From Candidatus Pseudobacter hemicellulosilyticus (lineage in GTDB: Bacteria > Bacteroidota > Bacteroidia > Chitinophagales > Chitinophagaceae), in the NCBI GenBank assembly GCA_029202545.1, contig CP119311.1:4588001-4652000 (forward strand): a stretch of DNA of 64,000 nt. Reading direction: 5' to 3'. A model generated the notes under the pieces. It saw only the letters and a program-made list of their open reading frames with translations, did no database searches and was not told the DNA's origin. Each line of letters opens with the position of its first letter. Positions within the stretch are counted from its first letter, which is position 1. Shown here piece by piece: positions 1 through 8,221 of the stretch. Position numbers and translations under genes: made by a program.

Positions 1-2
1 AT

Positions 3-668
3 GGCTACCGCAAAATACCCGGTCAGGCGCCCATGCTGGAATCTTTGGCAGCCGCCACTATCTATGCTTCCCGCTGGGACAGGCTGAGCCCTTTTGTAAA
101 CCCTATGTGCGGCTCCGGCACTATTGCCATTGAAGCTGCCATGATTGCCACCAACCGCCGGCCAGGCCTGTTCCGGACCAACTATGCTTTTATGCACCTG
201 CAGGGCTATGACGAGCAGGTATACTTCCAGGAAGACGCCCGGCTGGAAGAGCAGATCAAAGAAGTGCCGGGGCTGCGGATCATTGCTACGGATTACAGCG
301 CCAGGGCCATTGAGAACGCCCGTAAGAATGCAGTGGCCGCCGGTGTGGCCAACCTGATAGATTTTGATGTATGTGATTTTGCCGCTTCAGAAGTACCACC
401 CGATGTACCCGGTGTCTTTTACGTGAACCCGGAATACGGGGAAAGGCTGGGGGAGATTGCGGAGCTGGAAAAGACGTATGCCCGTATCGGCGATTTTATG
501 AAGCAAAATTGCGGCGGCTATTTTGGGTATGTCTTCACCGGAAATATGGAACTGGCCAAGAAGATCGGCCTTAAAGCCACCAGGCGGATAGAATTTTATA
601 CCAGCACCATTGACTGCCGCCTGCTGGAATATGAATTGTACAGCGGCTCCCGTTCTGTAACAAAGTAG
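3..668 (+). CDS. THUMP-type class I RNA methyltransferase, 3' part
   Basis: C-terminal catalytic part of a SAM-dependent RNA guanine-N2 methyltransferase of the RlmL/YpsC type. The reading frame is already open at the left edge (GYRKIPGQAP runs into MLESLAAATI), so the N-terminal THUMP domain lies outside the window and the start is missing. Visible motifs are the SAM-binding segment NPMCGSGTIAIEAA, an acidic motif in IIATDYSARAIENA, and the catalytic-loop segment NPEYGERLGE. E. coli RlmL has NPPYGER at that place; the P-to-E change appears, as far as I recall, to be normal in Bacteroidota members. The protein ends in a short tail after CRLLEYELYSG. It would act on 23S rRNA in the cytoplasm; the exact target base is inference. 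Confidence 0.85.
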   Translation, partial: GYRKIPGQAPMLESLAAATIYASRWDRLSPFVNPMCGSGTIAIEAAMIATNRRPGLFRTNYAFMHLQGYDEQVYFQEDARLEEQIKEVPGLRIIATDYSARAIENARKNAVAAGVANLIDFDVCDFAASEVPPDVPGVFYVNPEYGERLGEIAELEKTYARIGDFMKQNCGGYFGYVFTGNMELAKKIGLKATRRIEFYTSTIDCRLLEYELYSGSRSVTK

Positions 669-736
669 GGTAAAAGCGGGATGCAAAAGCTCCCCATCAC
701 GCAATGGTTGTTCCCATAGCAAAGCTGATAAGCAGC

Positions 737-1093
737 TTACCCCTTTCCGGTAATTTTCTTCCGGTGTTCTATTCCCCATTCTGTCAGGTTGAGGATGATG
801 GTCTGTAAGGTTTTGCCATGTTTGGTCAGCTCATACTGAACGGTTACCGGGTGAGTGTCTAAAACTGTTCTTTTCACCAGTTGGTTTATTTCCAGCTCCT
901 TCAATTCTTTGCTCAGCATTTTGTTTGAAATACCGACTACGTCATTCAGGATGTCGGAAAATCTCCTTTTGTTATAATGGCAAATAGAGGAAATGACATA
1001 GATCTTCCATTTCCCGCTCAGTACGTCCATGGCGTCATGGATAGCCATCATTTCCTTTTTTCGATCCGTTTGGAATTCCCGTTTGCACTCCAT
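737..1093 (-). CDS. HxlR-family transcriptional regulator
   Basis: 118-residue winged-helix regulator of the HxlR family (usual length 100-130). Family hallmarks are the DVLSGKWKIYVISSI segment near residues 23-37, the RRFSDI...GISNKMLSKELKELE recognition region, and the wing HPVTVQYELTKHGKTL. HxlR proteins are DNA-binding dimers that often sense redox or electrophile stress and control an adjacent divergent oxidoreductase. That is the arrangement here: the SDR gene at 1197 is divergent, and the 103-bp gap is packed with GTTAC/GTAAC dyads. One Cys is near the N-terminus (MECKRE), where some family members sense electrophiles; that link is inference. Confidence 0.92.
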   Translation of the reverse strand: MECKREFQTDRKKEMMAIHDAMDVLSGKWKIYVISSICHYNKRRFSDILNDVVGISNKMLSKELKELEINQLVKRTVLDTHPVTVQYELTKHGKTLQTIILNLTEWGIEHRKKITGKG

Positions 1094-1095
1094 AT

Positions 1096-1171
1096 GTTAC
1101 TTTGTTACCTCCAGGTTACTGTTACTTTTAGTAACAAAGTTACTGAAATATATCCAACTGGTATAGCTTTG
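1096..1171. promoter_or_regulatory. Divergent HxlR/SDR operator-promoter region
   Basis: Several dyads sit between the two divergent starts. GTTACTTTGTTAC (1096-1108) faces GTAACAAAGTTAC (1131-1143), inverted with one mismatch. GTTACT-TTT-AGTAAC (1121-1135) is a perfect dyad, and GTAAC-AAA-GTTAC (1131-1143) is itself palindromic. A plus-strand TAGCTTTG (1164-1171) fits the Bacteroidota -7 motif TAnnTTTG and lies 25 bp before the SDR start. The arrangement suggests autoregulation by the HxlR protein plus control of the SDR gene. Confidence 0.6.
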
Positions 1172-1196
1172 CAGGGAAGAAACAAATAATAAAGAA

Positions 1197-1967
1197 ATGA
1201 GCAAGCTAAAAAACAAAGTAGCCGTAATCACGGGAGGCAACAGTGGTATTGGATTTGGTATTGCAGAAGCCTTCAGGAACGAGGGCGCCGCAGGCGCTAT
1301 TACAGGAAGGAACCAGGCAACTATTGACCAGTCGGTCAGGGAGCTTGGGGCCGGTTTTACAGGTATCAAAGCTGACGTGACAAAGATGGAGGACCTGGAA
1401 CGGATCTTCAAAGACAGTTTTGACAGGTTTGGCAAGATCGATATCCTGGTGGTCAATGCCGGCGGCATTGTAGATGGCAGCCCCATGGCAGCCATTGCTG
1501 ACGTCACGGAAGACAACTACGACGGGTATATGGACCTGAATCTGAAAAGTGCCTACTTTACCGTGCAAAAGGCGCTTCCCTACCTGAACGATGGGGCCAC
1601 CGTCATTCTTATCGGTTCCAGCGCAGCACACCGTGCAGCACCTGGAATGACGATCTATTCAGCGGCTAAAGCTGCTATTATATCCCTGGCTAAAGGATTA
1701 TCGCTCGATCTGCTGGAAAGGAAGATCAGGGTCAATGCGTTGTCGCCCGGCTCCATTGATACGCCTGTATTTGATAAGGCGGTTCCGAAGGAGCAGGTGG
1801 GACAGCTTAAGCAGGCCTGGATAAACTACATCCCTGTTGGCAGAATGGGGCTGCCCGCTGATATGGGCAAGGCCGCGGTTTTCCTGGCTTCTGAAGATTC
1901 TGCTTTTATGGTTGGAACGGAGATCCTTGCAGACGGTGGGATGACCAATATCCATCTCATGAAATAG
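1197..1967 (+). CDS. SDR-family NAD(P)-dependent oxidoreductase
   Basis: 256-residue classical short-chain dehydrogenase/reductase. The Rossmann cofactor loop is TGGNSGIGFG (residues 12-21), NAGG is at 87-90, the catalytic Ser is in IGSSAAH (about 141), and the YSAAK motif gives Tyr154 and Lys158. The C-terminus LADGGMTNI is typical of the family. Cofactor and substrate cannot be fixed; GRNQ after beta-2 leans towards NADP(H). It is divergent from the HxlR regulator and probably its target, as in many quinone or aldehyde detoxification pairs. The ATG at 1197 follows an A-rich leader and is the only sensible start. Confidence 0.92.
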   Translation: MSKLKNKVAVITGGNSGIGFGIAEAFRNEGAAGAITGRNQATIDQSVRELGAGFTGIKADVTKMEDLERIFKDSFDRFGKIDILVVNAGGIVDGSPMAAIADVTEDNYDGYMDLNLKSAYFTVQKALPYLNDGATVILIGSSAAHRAAPGMTIYSAAKAAIISLAKGLSLDLLERKIRVNALSPGSIDTPVFDKAVPKEQVGQLKQAWINYIPVGRMGLPADMGKAAVFLASEDSAFMVGTEILADGGMTNIHLMK

Positions 1968-2110
1968 GTAACCATCAACAGTACTGTGCGGCTATCCGGG
2001 TTGCCCGCACAGTACTGTTTACCCTGTACCTGAATATTGGGAAGCAGGAGCCAGGTTGAAGACATAACAGCCATTGCGTTTAACGCTGATTAATTTTACC
2101 TTGTGGTCCC

Positions 2111-2620
2111 ATGAGGATAGCAATTATCGGTGCGCATCGGGTTGGTAAAACTACCCTGGCGGAAGAATTACTGGATCGGCTCCCCGGTTATACCCTGGAG
2201 ATGGAGCCTTATCATGAGCTGGAAGCTGCAGGGTATGAATTTTCAGCAACTCCCGGCGCTGAAGACTTTATTAAACAATTTCACTATTCAGCCAGGCAGG
2301 TTGTCAGGGCCGGGGACAATGTGATCTTTGACCGGTGTGTCATAGATATTTTAGCCTATCTCCATGCTAGTGAACCGGAAAGAAATATTCAATCATTGTT
2401 TGAAAAGGCCCAGGCTATCATCGCTGACATTGACCTGCTGGTCTTTGTTCCGGTGGAAGAACCGGATCTGATACCCGTCCAGGATGCAGATCTGCCGGAA
2501 CTCAGGGAGATGGTGAATGAGCTGCTGTATGTTTGGATGGGTGATTGGGATGTGGAAACTATTGAGGTCAGCGGGACCTTATCGGATCGCTGCGACCTTG
2601 TGATGGCTAAGATAATTTAG
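2111..2620 (+). CDS. P-loop NTPase, small kinase-like (AAA_28/dNK-like)
   Basis: 169-residue cytoplasmic P-loop protein. Walker A is at the very N-terminus (GAHRVGKTT, residues 7-15). A Walker B-like acidic strand DNVIFDRCVIDILAYL is in the middle, and an acidic segment follows at IIADIDLLVFVPV. Size and motif layout resemble small nucleoside or nicotinamide-riboside-type kinases and the AAA_28 family, whose substrates are mostly unknown. It stands alone; a hairpin terminator lies about 105 bp downstream. A promoter-like TTACCTTG lies just before the start. No substrate is proposed. Confidence 0.75.
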   Translation: MRIAIIGAHRVGKTTLAEELLDRLPGYTLEMEPYHELEAAGYEFSATPGAEDFIKQFHYSARQVVRAGDNVIFDRCVIDILAYLHASEPERNIQSLFEKAQAIIADIDLLVFVPVEEPDLIPVQDADLPELREMVNELLYVWMGDWDVETIEVSGTLSDRCDLVMAKII

Positions 2621-2725
2621 AACGACTCCCTGGTCTTTTCAAAATGAAAAGATATTCTTTTACCACCTGCTATTTTCCGGAAAAAAGCCGGGAATGGCCA
2701 GCCGAAAATGCACAACAATAAATAA

Positions 2726-2752
2726 GAGAGCCCGCCATAAAAGCGGGCTCTC
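2726..2752. terminator. Bidirectional hairpin terminator
   Basis: Perfect 10-bp stem GAGAGCCCGC / GCGGGCTCTC with a 7-nt loop. It is followed on the plus strand by CATTTTTG and on the minus strand by an AT-rich stretch. It separates the convergent kinase-like gene and the DUF4249 gene. Confidence 0.8.
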
Positions 2753-2816
2753 CATTTTTGAGGCCAGTCTGCCGGTGAGTTGGGCAGCTGGCTTGGTAAA
2801 ACTGCCCGAATCCAAA

Positions 2817-3608
2817 CTACTGAATTGTGGTACTCCGGGTTTCTGTTGTATGTGCTGAAAATACGCCCAGGGCGCCATTGGAAATATTGTTCGGCGGGTT
2901 ATTGGGGGTAGTGCCGCCACCGGGGCCGCTGTCGCCGATCAGCATCAGCGTGGTGTAATACAGGGCCACATTTTTATCAATGCATTGCAGCTGTATGCTG
3001 ATCCCGTCCCCAATTTTCAACTCCAGGTCGTCGTCATTGACTTCCAGTCGCTGGGTATTGACCACGCCATTCTTCACCTCATCTTTCTGAACAAAATGCT
3101 GGTTGACCAGTTTATTGTTGACGGACAATACCAGCCGGTAATTGTTGCCCCTGGCAATGGGGTCAGTATACACGGGGATCAGGTTGTACTCTGTTTCACC
3201 GGCAAATACGATGGGCTCAATTTTGACGGAATCAAAGGGCACCCGCTGCGGCATGGTGCTTTGGGCGGTGTAGGTCTGGTTATCGGTTTTGACGGTCAGG
3301 GTATAGGTCCTGCCTTCAACGCCGGCGATAGTGCTGGTATGGTACACTCCATTCCCTTGCGGGGTAAGGGTTTCACTGTGGCCCTCATTGTCACTGATGC
3401 TTACTTCGGCATTGTCTACGGTTGGATAGCTCCCTTTTTCCCTTAAAGGGATAGACCGGGTGATCTTTACGGTATAAGGCCCCGCTTCATTGGTGATATT
3501 GCCTTCTATGATGAGGGCGGATTGATTGCTTTTGTATTTCAGGTCCACTGTTTTTTCGCAGCTGACCAGCAGGAACCCAAGGGATAAGAGGCTGATAATA
3601 TATTTCAT
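2817..3608 (-). CDS. DUF4249 domain lipoprotein
   Basis: 263-residue outer-membrane lipoprotein. A signal peptide ends in the lipobox LLVSC (Cys17), followed by an Ig-like beta-rich DUF4249 body with recognisable segments such as ALIIEGNITNEAGPYTVKI and the late Gly/Pro-rich stretch GDSGPGGGTTPNNPPNN. DUF4249 proteins are almost always encoded beside a small TonB-dependent receptor, as here (9-bp gap to the receptor gene at 3618-5921), and probably work as its accessory lipoprotein. No substrate can be read from the sequence. Its stop is 65 bp from the bidirectional terminator. Confidence 0.85.
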   Translation of the reverse strand: MKYIISLLSLGFLLVSCEKTVDLKYKSNQSALIIEGNITNEAGPYTVKITRSIPLREKGSYPTVDNAEVSISDNEGHSETLTPQGNGVYHTSTIAGVEGRTYTLTVKTDNQTYTAQSTMPQRVPFDSVKIEPIVFAGETEYNLIPVYTDPIARGNNYRLVLSVNNKLVNQHFVQKDEVKNGVVNTQRLEVNDDDLELKIGDGISIQLQCIDKNVALYYTTLMLIGDSGPGGGTTPNNPPNNISNGALGVFSAHTTETRSTTIQ

Positions 3609-3617
3609 GGTACTTAT

Positions 3618-5921
3618 TTAGAATTTGAAGTTGTAGGTTACACTGGGTACCCATTGGAAAAGCGAGGTCTGTACGGCATCAATTTTCTGTGGGTCGTTTA
3701 CATTCTCTTTAAAAGTGATGCTGAACGGATTCTGACGGCCGTATACATTATACAGGCCAAAACTCCAGGAGCTTTGGAATCTCCGCCGGGCGGGCCTTTC
3801 ATAAGTGGCGCTGAAATCCAGCCGGTGGGTGGCGGGCATCCTGTCGGCATTCCGGTTGCTGTACTGGTACATGACCATATCGTTCAATACATATTTGCCT
3901 GTGGGGAAGGTGACGGCATTGCCGGTGCTGTAGACAAAGGTGCCGGAAAGGGTCCACCTGGGATTGAGGGTGTATACGCCTACAATGGACAGGTCATGCG
4001 TGCGGTCCTGTTTGGCATTATACCATTGGTTATTGTTGATGCCATCAATTTTTCGTTCGGTTTTGGAGAGAGTGTAGCCAACCCAGCCGGTGAGCTTTCC
4101 CTTTTTCTTTTTCAGCAGGAGCTCCAGGCCGTAGGCCCTGCCTTTACCAAAGAGCAGTTCACTTTCAATATCGGGTACGTTGTTGATCTCGGCGCCGTCC
4201 CGGTAATCTATCTGGTGCTGCATGGTCTTGTAATAAGCTTCTGCATTCAGCTCAAATGCATTGTTGTCTATAAGCCTGCTATAACCGATACTTACCTGGT
4301 TGGCCACTTCCGGTTTAATATTATAACTGTTGCCTATCCACTGATCCGTGGGGCTGCCACCGGTGGAATTGCTCATCAGGTGCAGGTTCTGGGTATTGCG
4401 GGCATAGCCCAGTTTTACGCTGGAGATATTGTTCAGCCGGTAATTCACCGATAGCCTTGGTTCAAAATTGGTGTAGGTCTTACCGGTCTTTCCTGCCGCT
4501 AAGGCAATGGATTCCACCAGCTGGTTGTTTTTGTAAACATTGTAGGTGTCCCCGCCCAGCACATTGTAGAAAGAGAACCGCAGTCCATGGTCAATATTGA
4601 TATTGTCAGACAGCTTGTAGGAATCGCTGATATATACGGCGTTTTCCATGCCTTTGCGGCTCTTTTTGGTGCTTACAATATCCGTTCCGCCTGCTTTTGT
4701 AGGCGTAATGGTATGGTGTATGGCGTTAAAGCCAAAGCGTATGGTATTCCTGGAACTGAAATACCAGGTAAAATCCTGCTTGAGGTTCATATCCCGGATA
4801 TGCGAATTGAAATTGGTTTCGCTGTTGTCGCTCTTGAAGCCAACATTGAAATCGTAGTTGCTGTAGATGAGAGAGGTGTTGGAGAACAGTTTGCTGGTCA
4901 GGATGCTGTTCCAGCGAAGGGTGGCGGTAGTATTCCCCCAGTCGCTCCCGAACATCTGGGAAACCCCTAATTCATCCTTACCAAAATAACCGGAGAAATA
5001 TAGTTTGTTCTTGCTGTTGATGGCCAGGTTGGCTTTCACGTTCAGGTCGTAAAAGTAGAGTTTGACATCTTTGAAATCATCAGCCAGCCTGGCGAAGAGG
5101 TCGGCATAGGTCCGCCGGCCGGATATAATAAAGGAGGACCGGTCCTTTTGGATAGGACCTTCCACGGTCAGCCTGCTGCTGATCAGCCCGATGCCACCAC
5201 TTACCTGGTAATCCTGGTTATTGCCTTCTTTCATCTTCACGTCCAGTACGGAGGAGAGGCGACCGCCAAACTGCGCCGGGCTATTGCCTTTGATGATAGT
5301 AGCGTCCTTGATGGCATCACTGTTGAACGTGCTGAAAATACCCAGCAGGTGGGAGGCATTATAGACCGGGGCCTCATCCAGCAGGATCAGGTTCTGGTCG
5401 GTGGCGCCGCCCCGGACAGAAAAGCCGTTAGTGCCTTCCCCGTTGGATTTAATGCCAGGCATCAGCTGGAGGGTCTTGACCAGGTCCTTCTCTCCAAAGA
5501 CCACGGGTATTTTGGCCGCTGTTTTCATGTTCAGCACTTCGGTCCCCATGCTGGCCTTGGTGATATTGTCGTTATCCCTCCTGGCGCTTACCACCACTTC
5601 CTGCAGGCTGCTTTCGTCCGTCAGCTGGATACTGATGCTGATATTGGAATCCAGCCTGACAGGGACCAGCTCCTGTTTATAGCCCACATAGGAGAAGCGC
5701 AGGGTATAGTTGCCTTTAGGCAGGGAAAGAGAATAAAAGCCATACTCATTGGTGATGATACCTACGCTGGGCTTTTCCACAATGACCACGCTGACCCCTA
5801 TAAGCGATTCTCCGGAGGATCTTTGTTTGACCGTGCCGCTGACGGTGTATTTTGATTGCGCCAGCGACAGGGCTGTACTGAACAGGAGAAGCAGGCTTAT
5901 TACAATTTCTTTCTTACGCAT
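3618..5921 (-). CDS. TonB-dependent receptor with carboxypeptidase-like N-domain
   Basis: Outer-membrane TonB-dependent receptor of about 767 residues. I chose the internal Met at 5921 because it begins a clean signal peptide (MRKKEIVISLLLLFSTALSLA). The frame stays open 22 codons upstream, but that stretch has no signal character. After the signal come a CarboxypepD_reg-like domain (YTVSGTVKQRSSGESLIGVS), a TonB-box/linker region (LQEVVVSARR), a plug domain (VRGGATDQNLILLDEAPVYN) and a long beta-barrel ending with aromatic residues (VPSVTYNFKF). It forms an operon with the DUF4249 gene, and a LytTR/LytS system sits upstream on the same strand. It is shorter than SusC proteins and resembles the FecA/outer-membrane-receptor class. 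Confidence 0.9.
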   Translation of the reverse strand: MRKKEIVISLLLLFSTALSLAQSKYTVSGTVKQRSSGESLIGVSVVIVEKPSVGIITNEYGFYSLSLPKGNYTLRFSYVGYKQELVPVRLDSNISISIQLTDESSLQEVVVSARRDNDNITKASMGTEVLNMKTAAKIPVVFGEKDLVKTLQLMPGIKSNGEGTNGFSVRGGATDQNLILLDEAPVYNASHLLGIFSTFNSDAIKDATIIKGNSPAQFGGRLSSVLDVKMKEGNNQDYQVSGGIGLISSRLTVEGPIQKDRSSFIISGRRTYADLFARLADDFKDVKLYFYDLNVKANLAINSKNKLYFSGYFGKDELGVSQMFGSDWGNTTATLRWNSILTSKLFSNTSLIYSNYDFNVGFKSDNSETNFNSHIRDMNLKQDFTWYFSSRNTIRFGFNAIHHTITPTKAGGTDIVSTKKSRKGMENAVYISDSYKLSDNINIDHGLRFSFYNVLGGDTYNVYKNNQLVESIALAAGKTGKTYTNFEPRLSVNYRLNNISSVKLGYARNTQNLHLMSNSTGGSPTDQWIGNSYNIKPEVANQVSIGYSRLIDNNAFELNAEAYYKTMQHQIDYRDGAEINNVPDIESELLFGKGRAYGLELLLKKKKGKLTGWVGYTLSKTERKIDGINNNQWYNAKQDRTHDLSIVGVYTLNPRWTLSGTFVYSTGNAVTFPTGKYVLNDMVMYQYSNRNADRMPATHRLDFSATYERPARRRFQSSWSFGLYNVYGRQNPFSITFKENVNDPQKIDAVQTSLFQWVPSVTYNFKF

Positions 5922-6094
5922 AATCGTGCATTGGATTATTTGGTTTGTGAAGAGCGGTTTGCATTCGTGGATCATTGGAATGACCACGATACAAATGTGG
6001 GTTCAAAAAAAGCCTCCTGAAAATTTATGAGAAGAAGGGAAAGAGTTATGCGAAGAATGCAAAAGGCGTGTGCAGCAGGGCTGTTAGCGGATTG

Positions 6095-6787
6095 TTAAGA
6101 AGAGAAGCGATTGAAAAAATCATCCGCATAGGTTCGTCCAACAGGAAATTCTTTATCACCAATAAAAATGGTGTTGCCCCTTACGGCTTCAATCTTGCTG
6201 AAGGGCAGGATAAAACTGCGGTGTACCCGGATGAAGTCGTCAGATTGAAGCTTTTCCATCATGTCTTTCATGGGCATGCGGGCAATGATCGTTTTCCGGT
6301 CTTTGATATGGATCTTGAGGTAATCCGCCAGTCCTTCAATGTAAAGGATATCGGCCAGCGGGATCTTTACCAGGCTGAAATCGGCCCGGATAAACAGGTT
6401 CTTATCCGGTTCCTGGTCTTTTTTATTGATATAGTCAAAGTATTCCCGGGCCTTGGTAATAGCCTGGGTGAAACGTTTCTGGTTGATGGGCTTCAGTAAA
6501 TAATCAATGGCGTTCAGTTCATAACTGACGGCTGCGTATTCACTGAAGGCCGTGGTAAAGATCACCATGGTTTTCTGCTGCAATGCCTTTACCAGGCTGA
6601 TGCCGGTCATGGCAGGCATATGGATATCGCAAAAGATCAGGTCGGCCGGGAATTTCCTTAAATGTTTGAGCGCTTCGCTGGGTTGGGTGAATGTTTTTTC
6701 CAGGTGGATGCTGTCGCTTTTGTCGCAGAGCGATTGGATCACTTTTAGCGCCAGTGGTTCATCATCTATGGCAATAGCGTTGATCAT
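6095..6787 (-). CDS. LytTR-family response regulator
   Basis: 230-residue response regulator. The receiver domain (1-120) has the acidic pair DDE at 8-10, phospho-acceptor Asp54 in FCDIHMP, the conserved Thr in IFTTAF, and Lys in LLKPI. A LytTR DNA-binding domain (about 130-230) has the segments ILYIEGLADYLKIHI and FIRVHRSFILP. Its start overlaps the stop of the histidine kinase gene by 4 bp, so the two are co-transcribed and probably translationally coupled. LytTR regulators bind direct repeats upstream of target genes. The TonB receptor/DUF4249 pair 173 bp downstream is a plausible target. Confidence 0.95.
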   Translation of the reverse strand: MINAIAIDDEPLALKVIQSLCDKSDSIHLEKTFTQPSEALKHLRKFPADLIFCDIHMPAMTGISLVKALQQKTMVIFTTAFSEYAAVSYELNAIDYLLKPINQKRFTQAITKAREYFDYINKKDQEPDKNLFIRADFSLVKIPLADILYIEGLADYLKIHIKDRKTIIARMPMKDMMEKLQSDDFIRVHRSFILPFSKIEAVRGNTIFIGDKEFPVGRTYADDFFNRFSS

Positions 6788-7809
6788 TGCAGGTTGATAT
6801 ACAAAGAAACAAAAAAATCCTTTCCGGATTCATTGATGACCAGTAAATGGTTGGAGGGATAGATCAGGTCCAGCCGCCGCTTGGTATTGATAATGCCCAA
6901 CCCGCTTCTTTCAGAGGTATCCTGCTGGACATTCACTTTGTTATTGGCTACGCTTAGCTGGAATTCCGATTTGTTGATGCTGATATCAATTTTGATATGG
7001 CTTTTCTGTTCGGAATTGACACCGTGTTTGAAGGCGTTCTCAATAAAGGGTACCAGCAGCATGGGCGCAATACGCAGGGCCGGGATATTTTCCGGGCAAT
7101 TGTATTCCAGCCTGACACGCCTGTCCAGACGGACCTTCTGCAGTTCTATATAATTGCTGATATAGTTTATCTCATCTTCCAGGAATACATAATCCTGCTG
7201 TGTGTCCTTCATGGTGTAGCGCATCATTTCCGATAGTTTATCTACCATATCGGCAGCCTTGGGAGAAGTGTCGATAGCGGTAGCGTAGATATTGTTGAGG
7301 GTATTGAACAGGAAATGCGGGTTAATCTGGGATTTTAGGGAGGCTATCTGGGCCGACAGCTTTTCGCTTTCAGTTTGTTTCAGCCTGTTGTAGATGGTCC
7401 ATAAAATGGAGGAGATAATGGACAGCAGCCATAACAACAGGGCGTTGACAATAATGACCGGGATTATTTTTTCAATAATGGGATCCGTTTCCGGGAGGCT
7501 GCCGGGGGTATAGGCGGAGAAAAAGAAGATGATACCGGAAAGTACAAACACCGTAATGATGGCCAGCAGCAGGAAAGAGAAATAATGCCAGTATTTTTTA
7601 GGTAGCAGGTACCGGGGGATAAGGATATAATAATTAAAGTAAAAGATGATGATCAGGACACTGCTCAGGGCCAGGCATAGCAGCAGGTATTTTTTGTTGG
7701 AGGCTGGGTCCAGGGCATCAAAGATCTGGTCGGTGGAGGCATAGGGGATAACCAGCAACAATACCCAGATCAGGGCGTGTATGGCGATGGTGAAACGTTT
7801 TATTTTCAT
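6784..7809 (-). CDS. LytS-type sensor histidine kinase (His_kinase family)
   Basis: 341-residue membrane histidine kinase. Four predicted membrane helices occupy roughly residues 8-155 (for example HALIWVLLLVIPYA, LLLCLALSSVLIIIFYFNYY, FSFLLLAIITVFVLSGIIFFF, IIPVIIVNALLLWLLSIISS). A dimerisation/phosphoacceptor helix follows with the family motif SQINPHFLFNTLNNI, then an ATPase domain with FIENAFKHG and GLGIINTKRRL. No extracellular sensor domain is visible, so sensing would be through the membrane region. It is first gene of the pair with the LytTR regulator. A TATCTTTG on the minus strand at 7842-7835 resembles a -7 box. Confidence 0.94.
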   Translation of the reverse strand: MKIKRFTIAIHALIWVLLLVIPYASTDQIFDALDPASNKKYLLLCLALSSVLIIIFYFNYYILIPRYLLPKKYWHYFSFLLLAIITVFVLSGIIFFFSAYTPGSLPETDPIIEKIIPVIIVNALLLWLLSIISSILWTIYNRLKQTESEKLSAQIASLKSQINPHFLFNTLNNIYATAIDTSPKAADMVDKLSEMMRYTMKDTQQDYVFLEDEINYISNYIELQKVRLDRRVRLEYNCPENIPALRIAPMLLVPFIENAFKHGVNSEQKSHIKIDISINKSEFQLSVANNKVNVQQDTSERSGLGIINTKRRLDLIYPSNHLLVINESGKDFFVSLYINLQ

Positions 7810-8221
7810 AATCAGACAGAAATAATACGCAAACCAAAGATATGTTTGTCTGGGCTCAAAAAAATTGAGAAAAAGGGGAGGAGTTTGTAGAAGTATGATC
7901 CGCCTTTGGACGCCTGATCCGTAACAGCTTTGTCCGGCGCCGGGAAAGGGCGATCTTCCTCACCGGTAGGGTGTAAGGAAAATGTCCGCGGGATCAGTAA
8001 ATGTGGCGTAAATACTATCAATTTGAGCAGGCAAACAAGTAGCGCAGCTGGCCGATGCCGGCAAGATCAGAATTTATAAGGATTTCTTAAAATAGGGTGA
8101 TAAAATACCCGGAAGAAAACAATTCTGTAATATGCGGCCGGCAGTAAAAGCTGCCTGAACAATCCTGAAACCTGTTCCCGGAATGCACTATTCCAGGGGC
8201 AGCGCCACCAAACCTTCTTCC
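7810..8221. other. Intergenic region between divergent genes
   Basis: 412 bp between the histidine kinase start and the metalloprotease start. It holds a minus-strand TAnnTTTG-like box (7842-7835) just upstream of the kinase gene. I see no gene, clear terminator or repeat in the rest. Confidence 0.5.
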
